DNA of 64,000 bases from an uncultured Muribaculaceae bacterium (GCA_910576935.1 CAJTKG010000011.1:1-64000), one strand, 5' to 3'; shown: positions 45,717 through 54,497, counted from the first letter of the stretch. Program-made: numbers and translations. Notes: generated by a model from the sequence alone, not told the origin.

Positions 45717-47135
45717 ATGATCAATCGCATACTAATCAGAACTAAAGTCGTGCAGATGCTTTATTCTTATCTTCTGACACGCAGTGAGTTTAGAATAGAT
45801 TCAGCCCCTGAAAACGGGTCAAAAGACAGAAGATATGCATATGCGGTTTATTCAGATCTTTTGATTCTGATACAGGAGCTGTCGGGTTGTCGCATCGCCC
45901 GCAACACAAAACAGCCCCGGGTTGACGTAGATCCAAAACTTGCAAGAAACAGAGTAGGCAAGGCTCTTGCCGATAATGACACAGTCAAACAGATGATATT
46001 GCGGGATGCTATCTCAATATCGAAGTTTAACTCATTGTTACAACCGCTTTTAGATCGCATTACCGATTCTGTGGCATTTCGCGATTACAAAAAGATCAAA
46101 GCGCCTACACTTGCCGACGATGTCAGATTTTGGCTCACAATTTTGTCTACCGTAATAGCCAAAGACGATGCCTTCAAGGCTCTGATGCACGAAGACGTCG
46201 AATTCACTACCGTCGGCTTCAATGCAGGCATAAGAGAAATGGCTGATACACTCACCTCATATCAAGACAGCCGTCTTGCCTACATAAATGCAGGCAAAGA
46301 ATTAAAAGCGTCACTTGATAAGGCCTATGAGCTTTACAACAGCCTTTTCGTGCTGATGATTGAGTTAACAAACGAGCAGTACACACGACTCGAAAATGCA
46401 AAGACAAAACACCTTGCGACCCCTGAAGAACTGAATCCAAACATGCGTTTCGCCGAAAACATGTTTATAGAGCGTCTGCGCGAAAACGAAAGTCTTCAGG
46501 CATATCTGTCAGCCAACCCCGTGTCGTGGGAAAGCAATCCGGCGCTCATCCGATCACTCCTCGACAGCATCATCAGCTCTCAACTTTATGCCGACTACAT
46601 GGCACAGCCGACGACCGATTATGCAACCGACTGCGAATTCTGGCGTTCGGTCGTCAAGAACATCATCCTGCCGAGCGATGACCTCGCTGAAGCACTTGAA
46701 TCTATGTCGATCTATTGGAACGACGACCTGCAGATAATGGGCACGTTTGTCCTCAAGACCATCAAACAGTTTGCGTCATCGCCCGAAAAACAGATAAATC
46801 TTCTCCCCGAATATAAAGACGACGAAGACGAGAATTTCGGCCCCGATCTCTTCAGGCTCGCAGTCGAAAACCGTGAGACATACCGCGAATACATCGACCG
46901 CTTCATCAATGCCTCACAGTGGGATCCCGAGCGTCTCGCCTTCATGGACATCGTCGTGATGACAGCGGCTATAGCCGAGTTTATCAACTATCCGGCAATA
47001 CCTGTCCCTGTGACAATGAACGAATATGTCGAGATTGCAAACTGCTACAGTACAAATAAAAGCGGCCAGTTTGTAAACGGCATACTCTTTTCGGTTGTTA
47101 ATTATCTTAAGACCGAAGGCTTAATAATGAAATAA
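45717..47135 (+). CDS. nusB: NusB antitermination factor, internally duplicated long form
   Basis: NusB binds boxA RNA with S10 and supports antitermination, especially on rRNA operons. The C-terminal NusB domain (about 360-472, RLAFMDIVVMTAAIAEF, VTMNEYVEIANCYSTNKSGQFVNG) and the opening MINRILIRTKVVQMLYSYL are typical of Bacteroidales, whose NusB is usually about 300 residues. This one has 472. The excess (about 37-180) parallels residues 201-352 with matching spacing: DRRYAYAVYSDLLILIQEL against DKAYELYNSLFVLMIEL, and VRFWLTILSTVIAKDD against CEFWRSVVKNIILPSDD. This looks like an internal tandem duplication. It heads the nusB-yajC-ybbR-coaE operon. Confidence 0.92.
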   Translation: MINRILIRTKVVQMLYSYLLTRSEFRIDSAPENGSKDRRYAYAVYSDLLILIQELSGCRIARNTKQPRVDVDPKLARNRVGKALADNDTVKQMILRDAISISKFNSLLQPLLDRITDSVAFRDYKKIKAPTLADDVRFWLTILSTVIAKDDAFKALMHEDVEFTTVGFNAGIREMADTLTSYQDSRLAYINAGKELKASLDKAYELYNSLFVLMIELTNEQYTRLENAKTKHLATPEELNPNMRFAENMFIERLRENESLQAYLSANPVSWESNPALIRSLLDSIISSQLYADYMAQPTTDYATDCEFWRSVVKNIILPSDDLAEALESMSIYWNDDLQIMGTFVLKTIKQFASSPEKQINLLPEYKDDEDENFGPDLFRLAVENRETYREYIDRFINASQWDPERLAFMDIVVMTAAIAEFINYPAIPVPVTMNEYVEIANCYSTNKSGQFVNGILFSVVNYLKTEGLIMK

Positions 47136-47159
47136 TAATTATAAAAATACGATAAAACG

Positions 47160-47495
47160 ATGGAACTCAACTCAATCCTTCTTCAAAATGCTCAAGGCGG
47201 CAGTGGCCTCTCATCAATCATCATGATTGTTGCCCTGTTTGCAATCTTCTATTTCTTTATGATTCGTCCACAGCAGAAACGTCAGAAAAAAATAAAAGAA
47301 TTCCGTGAATCGCTCGGCAAAGGCGACAATGTCGTTACCGCAGGCGGCATCCACGGCAAGATCCGCGACATCAAAGAAGACTCATTCATTGTCGAGATTG
47401 CCGACGGCGTACGCATCCGCATCGACAAAGGATCGGTATATCCTTCAGCCACCGAAGCCAACCAGAGCGCTCAGGAAAACGCTGATAAAAAATAA
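47160..47495 (+). CDS. yajC: Preprotein translocase subunit YajC
   Basis: The 111-residue protein has one membrane helix (about 19-37, IIMIVALFAIFYFFMIRPQQ) followed by the RPQQKRQKKIKEF and GDNVVTAGGIHGKI motifs of YajC, the accessory subunit of SecDF. It lies 24 bases after nusB. Confidence 0.96.
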   Translation: MELNSILLQNAQGGSGLSSIIMIVALFAIFYFFMIRPQQKRQKKIKEFRESLGKGDNVVTAGGIHGKIRDIKEDSFIVEIADGVRIRIDKGSVYPSATEANQSAQENADKK

Positions 47496-47516
47496 CGCAA
47501 CCGGCTCTCTCGGTCT

Positions 47517-48494
47517 ATGGGACTGTCGGCCCGCATAAAACATCTGTACAAAAACACAACAGACCTCGTCCGCTCTCAGCGCGGGCGTCATGTCGTTGTG
47601 TTTTTGATTTTTTTAGTCATATCGGCGATACTGTGGTGTGTCTTGACGCTCAACGAAGAACAGCAATACGACCTGCGTATGCCCGTGCGACTCGAAAACC
47701 TTCCCGACAGCGTCACCGTGATATCGACACCGCCGGCATTTATGAGTGTCAGCGCCAAAGGCAAAGGCACACAATTGTTCAAACACTCGCTTGGCCGTGC
47801 GCCAAAGTTTGGCATAGATTTCAGACTCTATCGCAACCGCAATTCCATCAGGCTTGGCGACGCCGACCTCAAAGCTATCGCGAGATCTGCTCTCGGAGGC
47901 GCTACAGTGCAACTCGTATCGCCCGATTCGATCAATTTGTTCTTTACGACAAAAAAACCTCTCTGCCGCCCTGTCTCCATCAACTACAAGATATCTCCCG
48001 GTCCTCAGTCGACAATCGTTGGCGTCCCGCATCCATCGGTCGATACCGTCAAAGTCTACTATGTATCACAGATGCCCTACAATGTAAAATCGATTTCGAC
48101 CGAGCCGATTCATCTATCAGACCTCGGAGCGACAACAACAGTCAGAGCCAAACTGATAGCTCCGCACAATTGCCGTGTGATTCCCGACAGCATCGACGTC
48201 ACCGTCGATATCGAGCCGCTGATCATGAAGACAAGGCGAGTCGTAATCGAGCCTGTAAATGTTCCGGCAGATATGAAACTGATTACATTCCCGGCGCAGA
48301 TCGACGTGATCTACATGGTACCCATGAGCATTTACCGCACAACAGACCCCCATTTCAGAGTCACGGCTGATTACCGCTCGATAAATGTCAGCCGCTCGCG
48401 TAAAGTCAGGCTCAGACTCCACGATGTACCGTCAGAACTTGTCAATGTCCATCTCTCGGCCGACAGTGCCGAATATATAATCGAAAGGTTATGA
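47517..48494 (+). CDS. YbbR-domain membrane-anchored protein
   Basis: The 325-residue protein has one N-terminal membrane helix (about 25-45, VVVFLIFLVISAILWCVLTL) followed by YbbR-type beta domains (LPVRLEN-like RMPVRLENLPDSV, and later VIEPVNVPADM). In Bacteroidales this gene sits between yajC and coaE, as here. YbbR (CdaR) regulates a diadenylate cyclase in Firmicutes; no cyclase gene is next to it here. Confidence 0.88.
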   Translation: MGLSARIKHLYKNTTDLVRSQRGRHVVVFLIFLVISAILWCVLTLNEEQQYDLRMPVRLENLPDSVTVISTPPAFMSVSAKGKGTQLFKHSLGRAPKFGIDFRLYRNRNSIRLGDADLKAIARSALGGATVQLVSPDSINLFFTTKKPLCRPVSINYKISPGPQSTIVGVPHPSVDTVKVYYVSQMPYNVKSISTEPIHLSDLGATTTVRAKLIAPHNCRVIPDSIDVTVDIEPLIMKTRRVVIEPVNVPADMKLITFPAQIDVIYMVPMSIYRTTDPHFRVTADYRSINVSRSRKVRLRLHDVPSELVNVHLSADSAEYIIERL

Positions 48495-49066
48495 AGACAA
48501 TTGCTGTCACCGGTGGCATAGGCGCCGGAAAATCCGTAGTAAGTACCGTTTTACGTCTGATGGGCTACTACGTATTCGACTGCGATGCCGAAGCCAAGAA
48601 TATTATGGACAACAGCGATGTCATCAAAGCGGAGCTTATATCACGTATTCACGACAAAGCGGTTGTCAACGGCATCATCGACCGACGCCTGATTGCCGAA
48701 ATCGTATTTAATGATGCGTCAAAACTGAAAAAACTTAACGCCATCATCCATGAAGCCGTCAGGACAAAGCTCGCTCAGGTCATAGCCGACAAGTCGCATA
48801 CAGACGACCGCATCTTTGTCGAGACCGCGATTCTGTATCAGAGCGGCCTTGACCGCATGGTCGACGAAGTCTGGAACGTCATTGCCGAAGACGACATCAG
48901 AATAGAACGGGTAATCAGGCGCAATGCCGTCTCGCGTGACGAGGTTATTGCTCGCATAGAATCGCAGCGCTTTACATCCGACTACCCTCATCCCAATGTC
49001 CATGAAATAAATAATGACGGCCTTACAGCCGTCATTCCACAGATATTGAATCTTTTGAGAAAATAA
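48491..49066 (+). CDS. coaE: Dephospho-CoA kinase
   Basis: CoaE adds the 3' phosphate in the last step of coenzyme A synthesis. The 191-residue protein has the P-loop TGGIGAGKS (7-15), DCDAEAKNIM, the lid region and ETAILYQSGLDRMVDEVW. Its start overlaps ybbR by 4 bases (ATGA). Its stop codon abuts the stop codon of the convergent amidase with no spacer. Confidence 0.95.
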   Translation: MKTIAVTGGIGAGKSVVSTVLRLMGYYVFDCDAEAKNIMDNSDVIKAELISRIHDKAVVNGIIDRRLIAEIVFNDASKLKKLNAIIHEAVRTKLAQVIADKSHTDDRIFVETAILYQSGLDRMVDEVWNVIAEDDIRIERVIRRNAVSRDEVIARIESQRFTSDYPHPNVHEINNDGLTAVIPQILNLLRK

Positions 49067-49864
49067 TCACAACGTGAGGTTAAACAGGTCGCTGTCATTC
49101 CATACAGGAAAATCCTCGCGAAACCTGTTCAGCTTGTCTTTGTCAAGAACGGCAGAGACAATTTTATTTTTGTCATCAGTCTCGGCGATGGCTCTGCCGA
49201 GATAGTCATAGGCAAACGATAGTTTGTCATAGTCGCCGAAACTATCACTGCCGCCGCGGTTGGCACCGATTACATACGACTGGTTCTCGATAGCTCGTGC
49301 GATGAGAAGATGCTTCCATGCATAGCCCCTTGCTTGTGGCCAGTTGGCCGTAACAATCATCAGGTCATAACGGTTACCGGTGTTTCGACACCAAACCGGA
49401 AACCTCAGGTCATAGCAGACGACCGGCATTATATTCCATCCCCTGAAACGAACCACCGGAGGCATTGTCATCCCCCGGTTCAGCATCGACGCCTCGGCGC
49501 TGATCTTGAAAAGATGGCGTTTGTCATAAAACGTTTCCTCACCCGAAGGCTCGATGAAAAAACCGCGGTTATACATGCTTGTCGCCGTACGCGCGAGAAA
49601 ACTGCCGGCCACCGCCACATTATATCTCTCCGCCAGACGCCTGAGTTCTGCCACCGTATCACCCGAATTCGGCTCCGCCATATCTGCCATCTTGCCTCGG
49701 TCCGAAACGAAACCGGTCGAGAATAGCTCGGGTAATATCACAAGGTCAGTGTTGATGTCGATTTGCGACATCAGCCTTTCGACAGTTGTGAAATTGGCTT
49801 TTTTATCGCCGGCGATGATGCCGACAGGCAGTACTGCTGTTTTTAGAATTGAATTGAAAATCAT
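49067..49864 (-). CDS. Omega-amidase-like nitrilase family hydrolase
   Basis: The 265-residue protein has the nitrilase triad: Glu in ILPELFSTGF, Lys in YDKRHLFKIS, Cys in VVCYDLRFPVWCRN. The LPELFSTGF and FRGWNIMPVVCYDLRFPVW pattern fits the YafV/NIT2 omega-amidase branch, which acts on 2-oxoglutaramate or 2-oxosuccinamate; the substrate is inference. Starts 40 bases from the compound palindrome at 49905. Confidence 0.88.
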   Translation of the reverse strand: MIFNSILKTAVLPVGIIAGDKKANFTTVERLMSQIDINTDLVILPELFSTGFVSDRGKMADMAEPNSGDTVAELRRLAERYNVAVAGSFLARTATSMYNRGFFIEPSGEETFYDKRHLFKISAEASMLNRGMTMPPVVRFRGWNIMPVVCYDLRFPVWCRNTGNRYDLMIVTANWPQARGYAWKHLLIARAIENQSYVIGANRGGSDSFGDYDKLSFAYDYLGRAIAETDDKNKIVSAVLDKDKLNRFREDFPVWNDSDLFNLTL

Positions 49865-49904
49865 AAGTAAGCGGACAAATTAAACATATGGAATGAACCC
49901 GGGA

Positions 49905-49962
49905 TTTTCGCGAGTTGCAGAAGGAGCAATGCGGGCATTGCGACTGATAAAACTCGCGAAAA
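49905..49962. repeat. Nested palindrome (stem within stem)
   Basis: Outer arms ttttcgcgagtt (49905-49916) and aactcgcgaaaa (49951-49962) are perfect complements of 12 bp; between them lies an inner hairpin gcaatg/cattgc (49926-49931 / 49936-49941). The rest of the 180-base gap (49865-50044) is AT-rich. It could end the minus-strand thrC-side transcript, but neither side has a proper T tract. Confidence 0.7.
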
Positions 49963-50044
49963 GCGCCGAAAAAGACAAGTTCAGGCTATATGAGATGAAA
50001 TTTTTTAATTTACTTATTATCATTTTAATTTGATTACTTACTTA

Positions 50045-50584
50045 TCAGTCTGCACAGAATTTATCGGGATATTTGCCGGTAAATTGTCGGTAATAACTCT
50101 TTATTTCAGCCATATCACGCTCATTGTCATTGCTCGGAGTGAAAGTTTTGGTAATTGTGATTTCCTTTTTCTTGAAATCGATCGCTCCGAGTACGATAGG
50201 CACTCCGGCCTCACGGGCTATGTTAAGGAATCCGGTATGCCACTTCGCGACGCGGCTGCGTGTGCCTTCGGGTGTGATTGCCAGTTGCATTCTGTCGGTG
50301 TTGTTGAAACGTCTGATAATTGTCTCCACAAGCGAACCGCCCCTGACGCGTGGCACAGGTATACCGCCTATGGCCTTGAATACCGGTCCCAGCGGCCAGA
50401 AAAACCAGGCCTCCTTCATCAGGAAGCCCGCTTTTCTGCCGACGGCGGCATAAGCGAGTTTGCCGAGTATAAAATCCCAATTGCTCGTATGTGGCGCGAC
50501 ACAGATGATACATTTGGGATAGTCGGGTACTGTGATATCAAGCTTCCACCCGGCAAGTTTCAGTATAAATGCCGCCAAATTCAT
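50045..50584 (-). CDS. PlsC-like acyltransferase
   Basis: The 179-residue protein has the acyltransferase motifs HTSNWD (the H-x4-D catalytic motif, about residues 32-37) and PEGTRS (about 103-108). This matches short glycerophosphate acyltransferase-like proteins (MlaC/PlsC superfamily), probably acting on lysophosphatidic acid or another lysophospholipid at the membrane. It is shorter than canonical PlsC and lacks a clear N-terminal helix. Its ATG overlaps the stop of the gene before it. Confidence 0.85.
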   Translation of the reverse strand: MNLAAFILKLAGWKLDITVPDYPKCIICVAPHTSNWDFILGKLAYAAVGRKAGFLMKEAWFFWPLGPVFKAIGGIPVPRVRGGSLVETIIRRFNNTDRMQLAITPEGTRSRVAKWHTGFLNIAREAGVPIVLGAIDFKKKEITITKTFTPSNDNERDMAEIKSYYRQFTGKYPDKFCAD

Positions 50585-50925
50585 TATTCAGTCTTGGTTT
50601 TGCCGGGAAGTGCGGCGTTCATCTCTTTGACGATCTCGACAACACCGTCGTTGAATGATGTGATGAGTTTATTGAACGCAGCGCGAAAATACGCAGCTTT
50701 GGCCTTGTTGTATGCAGCTTCGTTATCAAAATCTTTGCGAGCCTTGTCAAAAGAGAAACTGCATTTCGAGATTGAATCGGTCTGAAGAGACGCGATGTCG
50801 TTTACTATCTTATAAGCCTTCTCACGGTCGAAATCGTTGATTGCGTGTGAAGCGATCAGTATTTCTGCTGCGAGATCACCACATGTGTAGTGTACTGTTT
50901 TTTTTACTTTGCGTATACTTGCCAT
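50584..50925 (-). CDS. Hypothetical protein between thrC and the acyltransferase
   Basis: A 113-residue basic, helical protein (MASIRKVKKTVHYTCGDLA onward) with no signal or membrane segment. It lies 28 bases after thrC and overlaps the acyltransferase start, so the three genes probably share a transcript. Family not recognised. Confidence 0.75.
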   Translation of the reverse strand: MASIRKVKKTVHYTCGDLAAEILIASHAINDFDREKAYKIVNDIASLQTDSISKCSFSFDKARKDFDNEAAYNKAKAAYFRAAFNKLITSFNDGVVEIVKEMNAALPGKTKTE

Positions 50926-50953
50926 AATTTATAAAATAAAAATAATTGGATTA

Positions 50954-52252
50954 TTAATTTTGAAGGAGATACTTTTTTAGAGCAGGGTAGGTAGGAGGTA
51001 TTTTGTCAGTATGCACCGGCTTTGCCATGAAGCGCGTGAGCTGTAGCGGCAATTCCATAGCTTTACCCGTGACCGACGTCATGACATCGAGCGATTTCGC
51101 CGGATGTGCCGTCGAAAATATCAGCGCCGGTTCGGCCGGATGCAGCATATCGGCGGCAGCAAAAGCCACTGCCGTGTGTGGGTCTATAAGTAACCCGTTT
51201 TCCATCAGCATCCTGTTGATTGTCGATTTTATCATGTCGTCTCCAATGGTTGCGGTCTCTATATCTTCCCTGATACGCGACATATCATTAGCATAAAGCG
51301 ATATGAGGCGTTCAAGATTTGTCGGATTATCCGTGTCCATACATCGTGCCGAAGTCAGCCTCACAGGCTGAGAAGTGATTCGTCCGGTCACCAGATAGCG
51401 GTAGAACGGATTATTGCCATTGCAGGCCGCTACAAATTTACCCGTTTCAAGCCCCATGCGATGCGATATGACGCCTGATGTGACAGCGCTGAGGTTGCCC
51501 GACGGTATCGAGAAAACCGTCTTATCCGCACATACGCCCATCGAGTTCAAACGCGCAGCCGCATAAAAGAAAATTATAATCTGCGGCAACAGTCGGGCTA
51601 TGTTGGCCGAATTGGCGCTCGTTAGATTCATCTTCAGGCATAACGACTCGTCAAGCATTGCCGCACCGGCCATTTTCTTGCAGTCATCGATCGTTCCGGC
51701 AACCTCGACAGCCCGCACATTATCGCCCGCCGCTGTTATCTGCATCAGTTGCGAGCGGCTTAGCACACCTTTCGGGAAAAGGACAAACACATTGATATTT
51801 CTGTCATTTTTGAAACTGTTTGCCACAGCCGCACCCGTATTGCCGATCGTCGTGACTATAATATTGAGAGGCTTTGATTCGTCGTAATACAGCTCTTTGG
51901 TGAGACCGGCCATAAATCGCGCGCTTATATCCTTGAAAGCCAGAGTGGGACCGTGGAAAAGTTCCATCATATAACGGTTATGTCCTACAGATATCAAAGG
52001 CATGTCAAACGACAGCGCCTCATCTGCGATTGCCTTCAGACGCGCCGACGCAATATCCTCCCCGAAAAGCATGTTGCAGATCACATATGCCGTTTCCTTG
52101 AGCGACATCTCGCCCATGTTGTTTATAAAAGCCTTGGGTACGACAGGCAACCCTGCAGGCAGATAAAGACCGCCATCGGGCGCATAACAGTCAATCAGAG
52201 CTTTGCGTAGCGTAACATCGACCGAGTGCTGTTTAGTACTGTAATATCGCAT
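50954..52252 (-). CDS. thrC: Threonine synthase
   Basis: ThrC converts O-phosphohomoserine to threonine with pyridoxal phosphate. The 432-residue protein starts MRYYSTKQHSVDVTL and has the PLP-Lys motif HGPTLAFKDISARF, SGNLSAVTSG (phosphate loop) and the AHPAKSLD segment. The usual TSGDTG substrate motif is replaced by TIGNTG, a substitution worth noting. The homoserine genes thrA and apgM that often precede it in Bacteroides are not here. Confidence 0.93.
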   Translation of the reverse strand: MRYYSTKQHSVDVTLRKALIDCYAPDGGLYLPAGLPVVPKAFINNMGEMSLKETAYVICNMLFGEDIASARLKAIADEALSFDMPLISVGHNRYMMELFHGPTLAFKDISARFMAGLTKELYYDESKPLNIIVTTIGNTGAAVANSFKNDRNINVFVLFPKGVLSRSQLMQITAAGDNVRAVEVAGTIDDCKKMAGAAMLDESLCLKMNLTSANSANIARLLPQIIIFFYAAARLNSMGVCADKTVFSIPSGNLSAVTSGVISHRMGLETGKFVAACNGNNPFYRYLVTGRITSQPVRLTSARCMDTDNPTNLERLISLYANDMSRIREDIETATIGDDMIKSTINRMLMENGLLIDPHTAVAFAAADMLHPAEPALIFSTAHPAKSLDVMTSVTGKAMELPLQLTRFMAKPVHTDKIPPTYPALKKYLLQN

Positions 52253-52277
52253 TCAAATATATTGTTGATTGCTATTG

Positions 52278-52285
52278 CAAACTTA
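52278..52285 (-). promoter_or_regulatory. -7 box of thrC
   Basis: CAAACTTA reads TAAGTTTG on the minus strand, 25 bases before the thrC start. Confidence 0.55.
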
Positions 52286-52525
52286 ACTAATTCCGCTGAT
52301 AATAACAACCGGGCGCAGATTAAAATTCATGCAGCAATCATAAATAATGCAAAAACACTTATAATAACCCTCCGCTATTTGAATATGTTCTAAGAGTCCA
52401 CCGATCCGAGGCTCATAGAATCCACGAAGCCGCAGGCAGGCATACCTTTACATTGACCTTTGCATTAGATTATCAGGATAGTGGTGACTCACGCAAATCG
52501 ATTATCAACCATGTTCTGTCAGAAA

Positions 52526-52547
52526 GTTGCTTTGTGAGTGCTTTGTG
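52526..52547 (+). repeat. Paired 11-bp direct repeat, candidate arm site 1
   Basis: gttgctttgtg (52526-52536) is followed directly by agtgctttgtg (52537-52547). The spacing of 11 is the same as in the second pair at 52732-52753. Confidence 0.5.
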
Positions 52548-52553
52548 AAAAAT

Positions 52554-52592
52554 AATAAACCCCTATAACTGAGAAAGTTAAAGGGGTTTATT
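52554..52592. terminator. Long hairpin in the thrC-integrase gap
   Basis: An 11-bp stem aataaacccct/aggggtttatt (52554-52564 / 52582-52592) continues, after an A-A mismatch, as taact/agtta (52566-52570 / 52576-52580). It looks like an intrinsic terminator, but no gene on either strand clearly ends at it; it may belong to a gene lost when the element inserted. The remainder of 52286-52827 holds no convincing gene. Confidence 0.6.
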
Positions 52593-52731
52593 CGTGCGCA
52601 TGAAGGGTACATAACCGTACTTTTAGCGGTTAACAAGAGCAAACAAAAGAAGATAAAATATCTATAAATCAGTTGTTTAATATTTATTAACAATGTGATT
52701 TTTTGTTATTTTTGCGTTTGTTTTGTTGAAA

Positions 52732-52753
52732 GTTGCTTATTGGTTGCTTATTG
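52732..52753 (+). repeat. Paired 11-bp direct repeat, candidate arm site 2
   Basis: gttgcttattg occurs twice without a gap (52732-52742, 52743-52753), about 75 bases before the integrase start. Confidence 0.6.
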
Positions 52754-52769
52754 GAAAACGAATAATTAC

Positions 52770-52777
52770 TACCTTTG
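52770..52777 (+). promoter_or_regulatory. -7 box of the integrase
   Basis: TACCTTTG, 50 bases before the ATG. The candidate arm repeats end 16 bases upstream, so integrase binding could repress its own promoter. Confidence 0.6.
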
Positions 52778-52827
52778 TAAAACAAAGGAAAGCAAAGGAA
52801 AACAAAGTTAACTAAAAGCGCGATAAA

Positions 52828-54099
52828 ATGGCCAAAAAGAATAATAGAGCTAATAATACATATCTGATCGAGGGCGGTGCGGGAGATAATCCAAAACTGA
52901 TGGGGCAGTCGTTAAGCGATGGCAGGGACAGTCTTTATCTGGAGTTTTATTTGGGCTATTCTGTCGTCGAGAGCAAATCGGGCAAGACTTATAAAAAGAT
53001 TAAACGCGATACGGAGCGTCTCGGTCTATATCTGTGGCAGGCGCCGAGGTCGCCACTGGAACGGCAGCATAATAAGGAGACGCTCGAGATAGCCAAACGA
53101 CTACGCTTTGAACGCGGGCAGGAAATATTATCGGGCGTCGAGGGCTACCGTCTCAAAAAAGAGACCGAGGAGGTCGATTTCCTTGATTGGATGTGGTCGT
53201 ACTATGAAGCATATACCAAAGCCGACAAAAGACATATCAAACGTGCTTATGTCTGTTTTGTCGATTATCTTATTGATCCTACGGGCAAACTGACTCCGCA
53301 ATCGGATTGGAGCAGGGGGCGAAAGACGCGGGCCGCAAAAGAGCGGGAGCGCAAAGAAAGTCTTTTGAAGTTGAATGCCCGCCAGCTCTCGAAGAGTATG
53401 ATCGCGGGATTCACCGAATATCTGCAAAGGCGTTTCAGGGGCGACGGCCCGCATTCTTTGTACAGCCGGTTTAAAAAGGTCGTCAAGGCGGCCGTAGAGG
53501 CCGATATTCTGCTGAAGAATCCGTGCGACGGTATTTCTATCAAGATCGACAACGGGGCGCTAAAAAAGGACATTCTGAGCGTCGAGGAGATGCAGCAGCT
53601 CATATCTACGCATTATGCAGGCGAAAACACTGAGATAAGGAGAGCATTTATCTTTTGCCTCTATTGCGGTCTGCGGTGGTGTGATGTTAAAGACCTGACT
53701 TTTGCCAATGTCGATTTCTCAAACCGCCTGCTGAAATTCGAGCAGGCCAAGACCAAGGGTCACAGCAGCGCCAGCGGGGTAGTGATACCGCTCAATGACG
53801 GACTGCTGACGCTGATCGGCCGGGGAGAGCGCGGCGACCGTATCTTTAAGCTGCCGTCGCACACGATGTGCCTGAAGGCTCTGCGGCATTGGACCAAGCG
53901 GGCCGGTATCGACAAACATATCACTTGGCATTGCGCCCGCCACTCGTTTGCGGTCAATATCCTAAACAACGGCGCAAACATAAAGACGGTGGCGAGCCTG
54001 TTAGGTCACAGCGGTCTGTCGCAAACCGAGAAGTATACGCGAGCCGTCGACAGCCTCAAGGTAGCGGCGATCAACAGCCTGCCCGAGCTGAAGTTGTGA
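52828..54099 (+). CDS. int: Tyrosine-type site-specific integrase
   Basis: The 423-residue integrase has an N-terminal arm-binding part, a SAM-like core-binding domain (about 115-245) and the catalytic domain with the full set: Arg283 (CGLRWCD), His368 and Arg371 (WHCARHSF), His394 (LLGHSGL) and Tyr403 (TEKYTRA). It should catalyse integration and excision of the element. It appears intact. Its 3' end is followed by inverted repeats and the HicAB promoter. Confidence 0.95.
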   Translation: MAKKNNRANNTYLIEGGAGDNPKLMGQSLSDGRDSLYLEFYLGYSVVESKSGKTYKKIKRDTERLGLYLWQAPRSPLERQHNKETLEIAKRLRFERGQEILSGVEGYRLKKETEEVDFLDWMWSYYEAYTKADKRHIKRAYVCFVDYLIDPTGKLTPQSDWSRGRKTRAAKERERKESLLKLNARQLSKSMIAGFTEYLQRRFRGDGPHSLYSRFKKVVKAAVEADILLKNPCDGISIKIDNGALKKDILSVEEMQQLISTHYAGENTEIRRAFIFCLYCGLRWCDVKDLTFANVDFSNRLLKFEQAKTKGHSSASGVVIPLNDGLLTLIGRGERGDRIFKLPSHTMCLKALRHWTKRAGIDKHITWHCARHSFAVNILNNGANIKTVASLLGHSGLSQTEKYTRAVDSLKVAAINSLPELKL

Positions 54100-54112
54100 T
54101 TCACCGGATCGA

Positions 54113-54151
54113 ATATCGCAAGTTTTTGATTTTTGCGATATTTTGCGATAT
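54113..54151. repeat. Inverted and direct repeats before hicA
   Basis: atatcgcaa (54113-54121) is complementary to ttgcgatat (54133-54141), and ttttgcgata is repeated in tandem (54131-54140, 54141-54150). It could end the integrase transcript or be an operator of the HicB antitoxin. Confidence 0.5.
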
Positions 54152-54175
54152 CGGGGCAAAATAATCTCGCATAAA

Positions 54176-54207
54176 TTTGCATAGCCGCAACAAATATGTT
54201 ACCTTTG
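54176..54207 (+). promoter_or_regulatory. Promoter of hicAB
   Basis: TTTG at 54176-54179, 20 bases, TACCTTTG at 54200-54207, 28 bases before hicA: a consensus pair. Confidence 0.75.
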
Positions 54208-54235
54208 TGTTGTAATTATAAAGCACATTGAAATT

Positions 54236-54421
54236 ATGAAAATCTCAGAATTGACAAGGCTTGTCGCAAAGTCGGGGTGCTATCTTCTGAAACATAAGGC
54301 TCGGCATGATTTATGGATTAATCCGGTGACGGGTGAAACATTTCTTATGCCGCGTCACCAGTCTGAGGAAGCTCCTAAAGGACTCGAGAGGGCCGCGAGA
54401 AAATGGGCGGGGATTGAATAA
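54236..54421 (+). CDS. hicA: HicA family toxin (mRNA interferase)
   Basis: The 61-residue protein follows the HicA plan: short dsRNA-binding-like fold, catalytic His24 in HKARHDLWINP, and the end of the family, MPRHQSEEAPKGLERAARKWAGI. HicA toxins cleave mRNA. The antitoxin follows after 76 bases. Toxin-first order is the usual one. Confidence 0.85.
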   Translation: MKISELTRLVAKSGCYLLKHKARHDLWINPVTGETFLMPRHQSEEAPKGLERAARKWAGIE

Positions 54422-54497
54422 TCCCCCTCATTTGTCTTTGTTCCGGATTGATGATTTTAATGTGCTTTATATTTATTGAATTCTAAATTTTTAAGTC

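Noticed and set aside
52505..52693. 62-codon minus-strand frame in the thrC-integrase gap
   Set aside because: It runs through the long hairpin and one repeat pair; no family resemblance.
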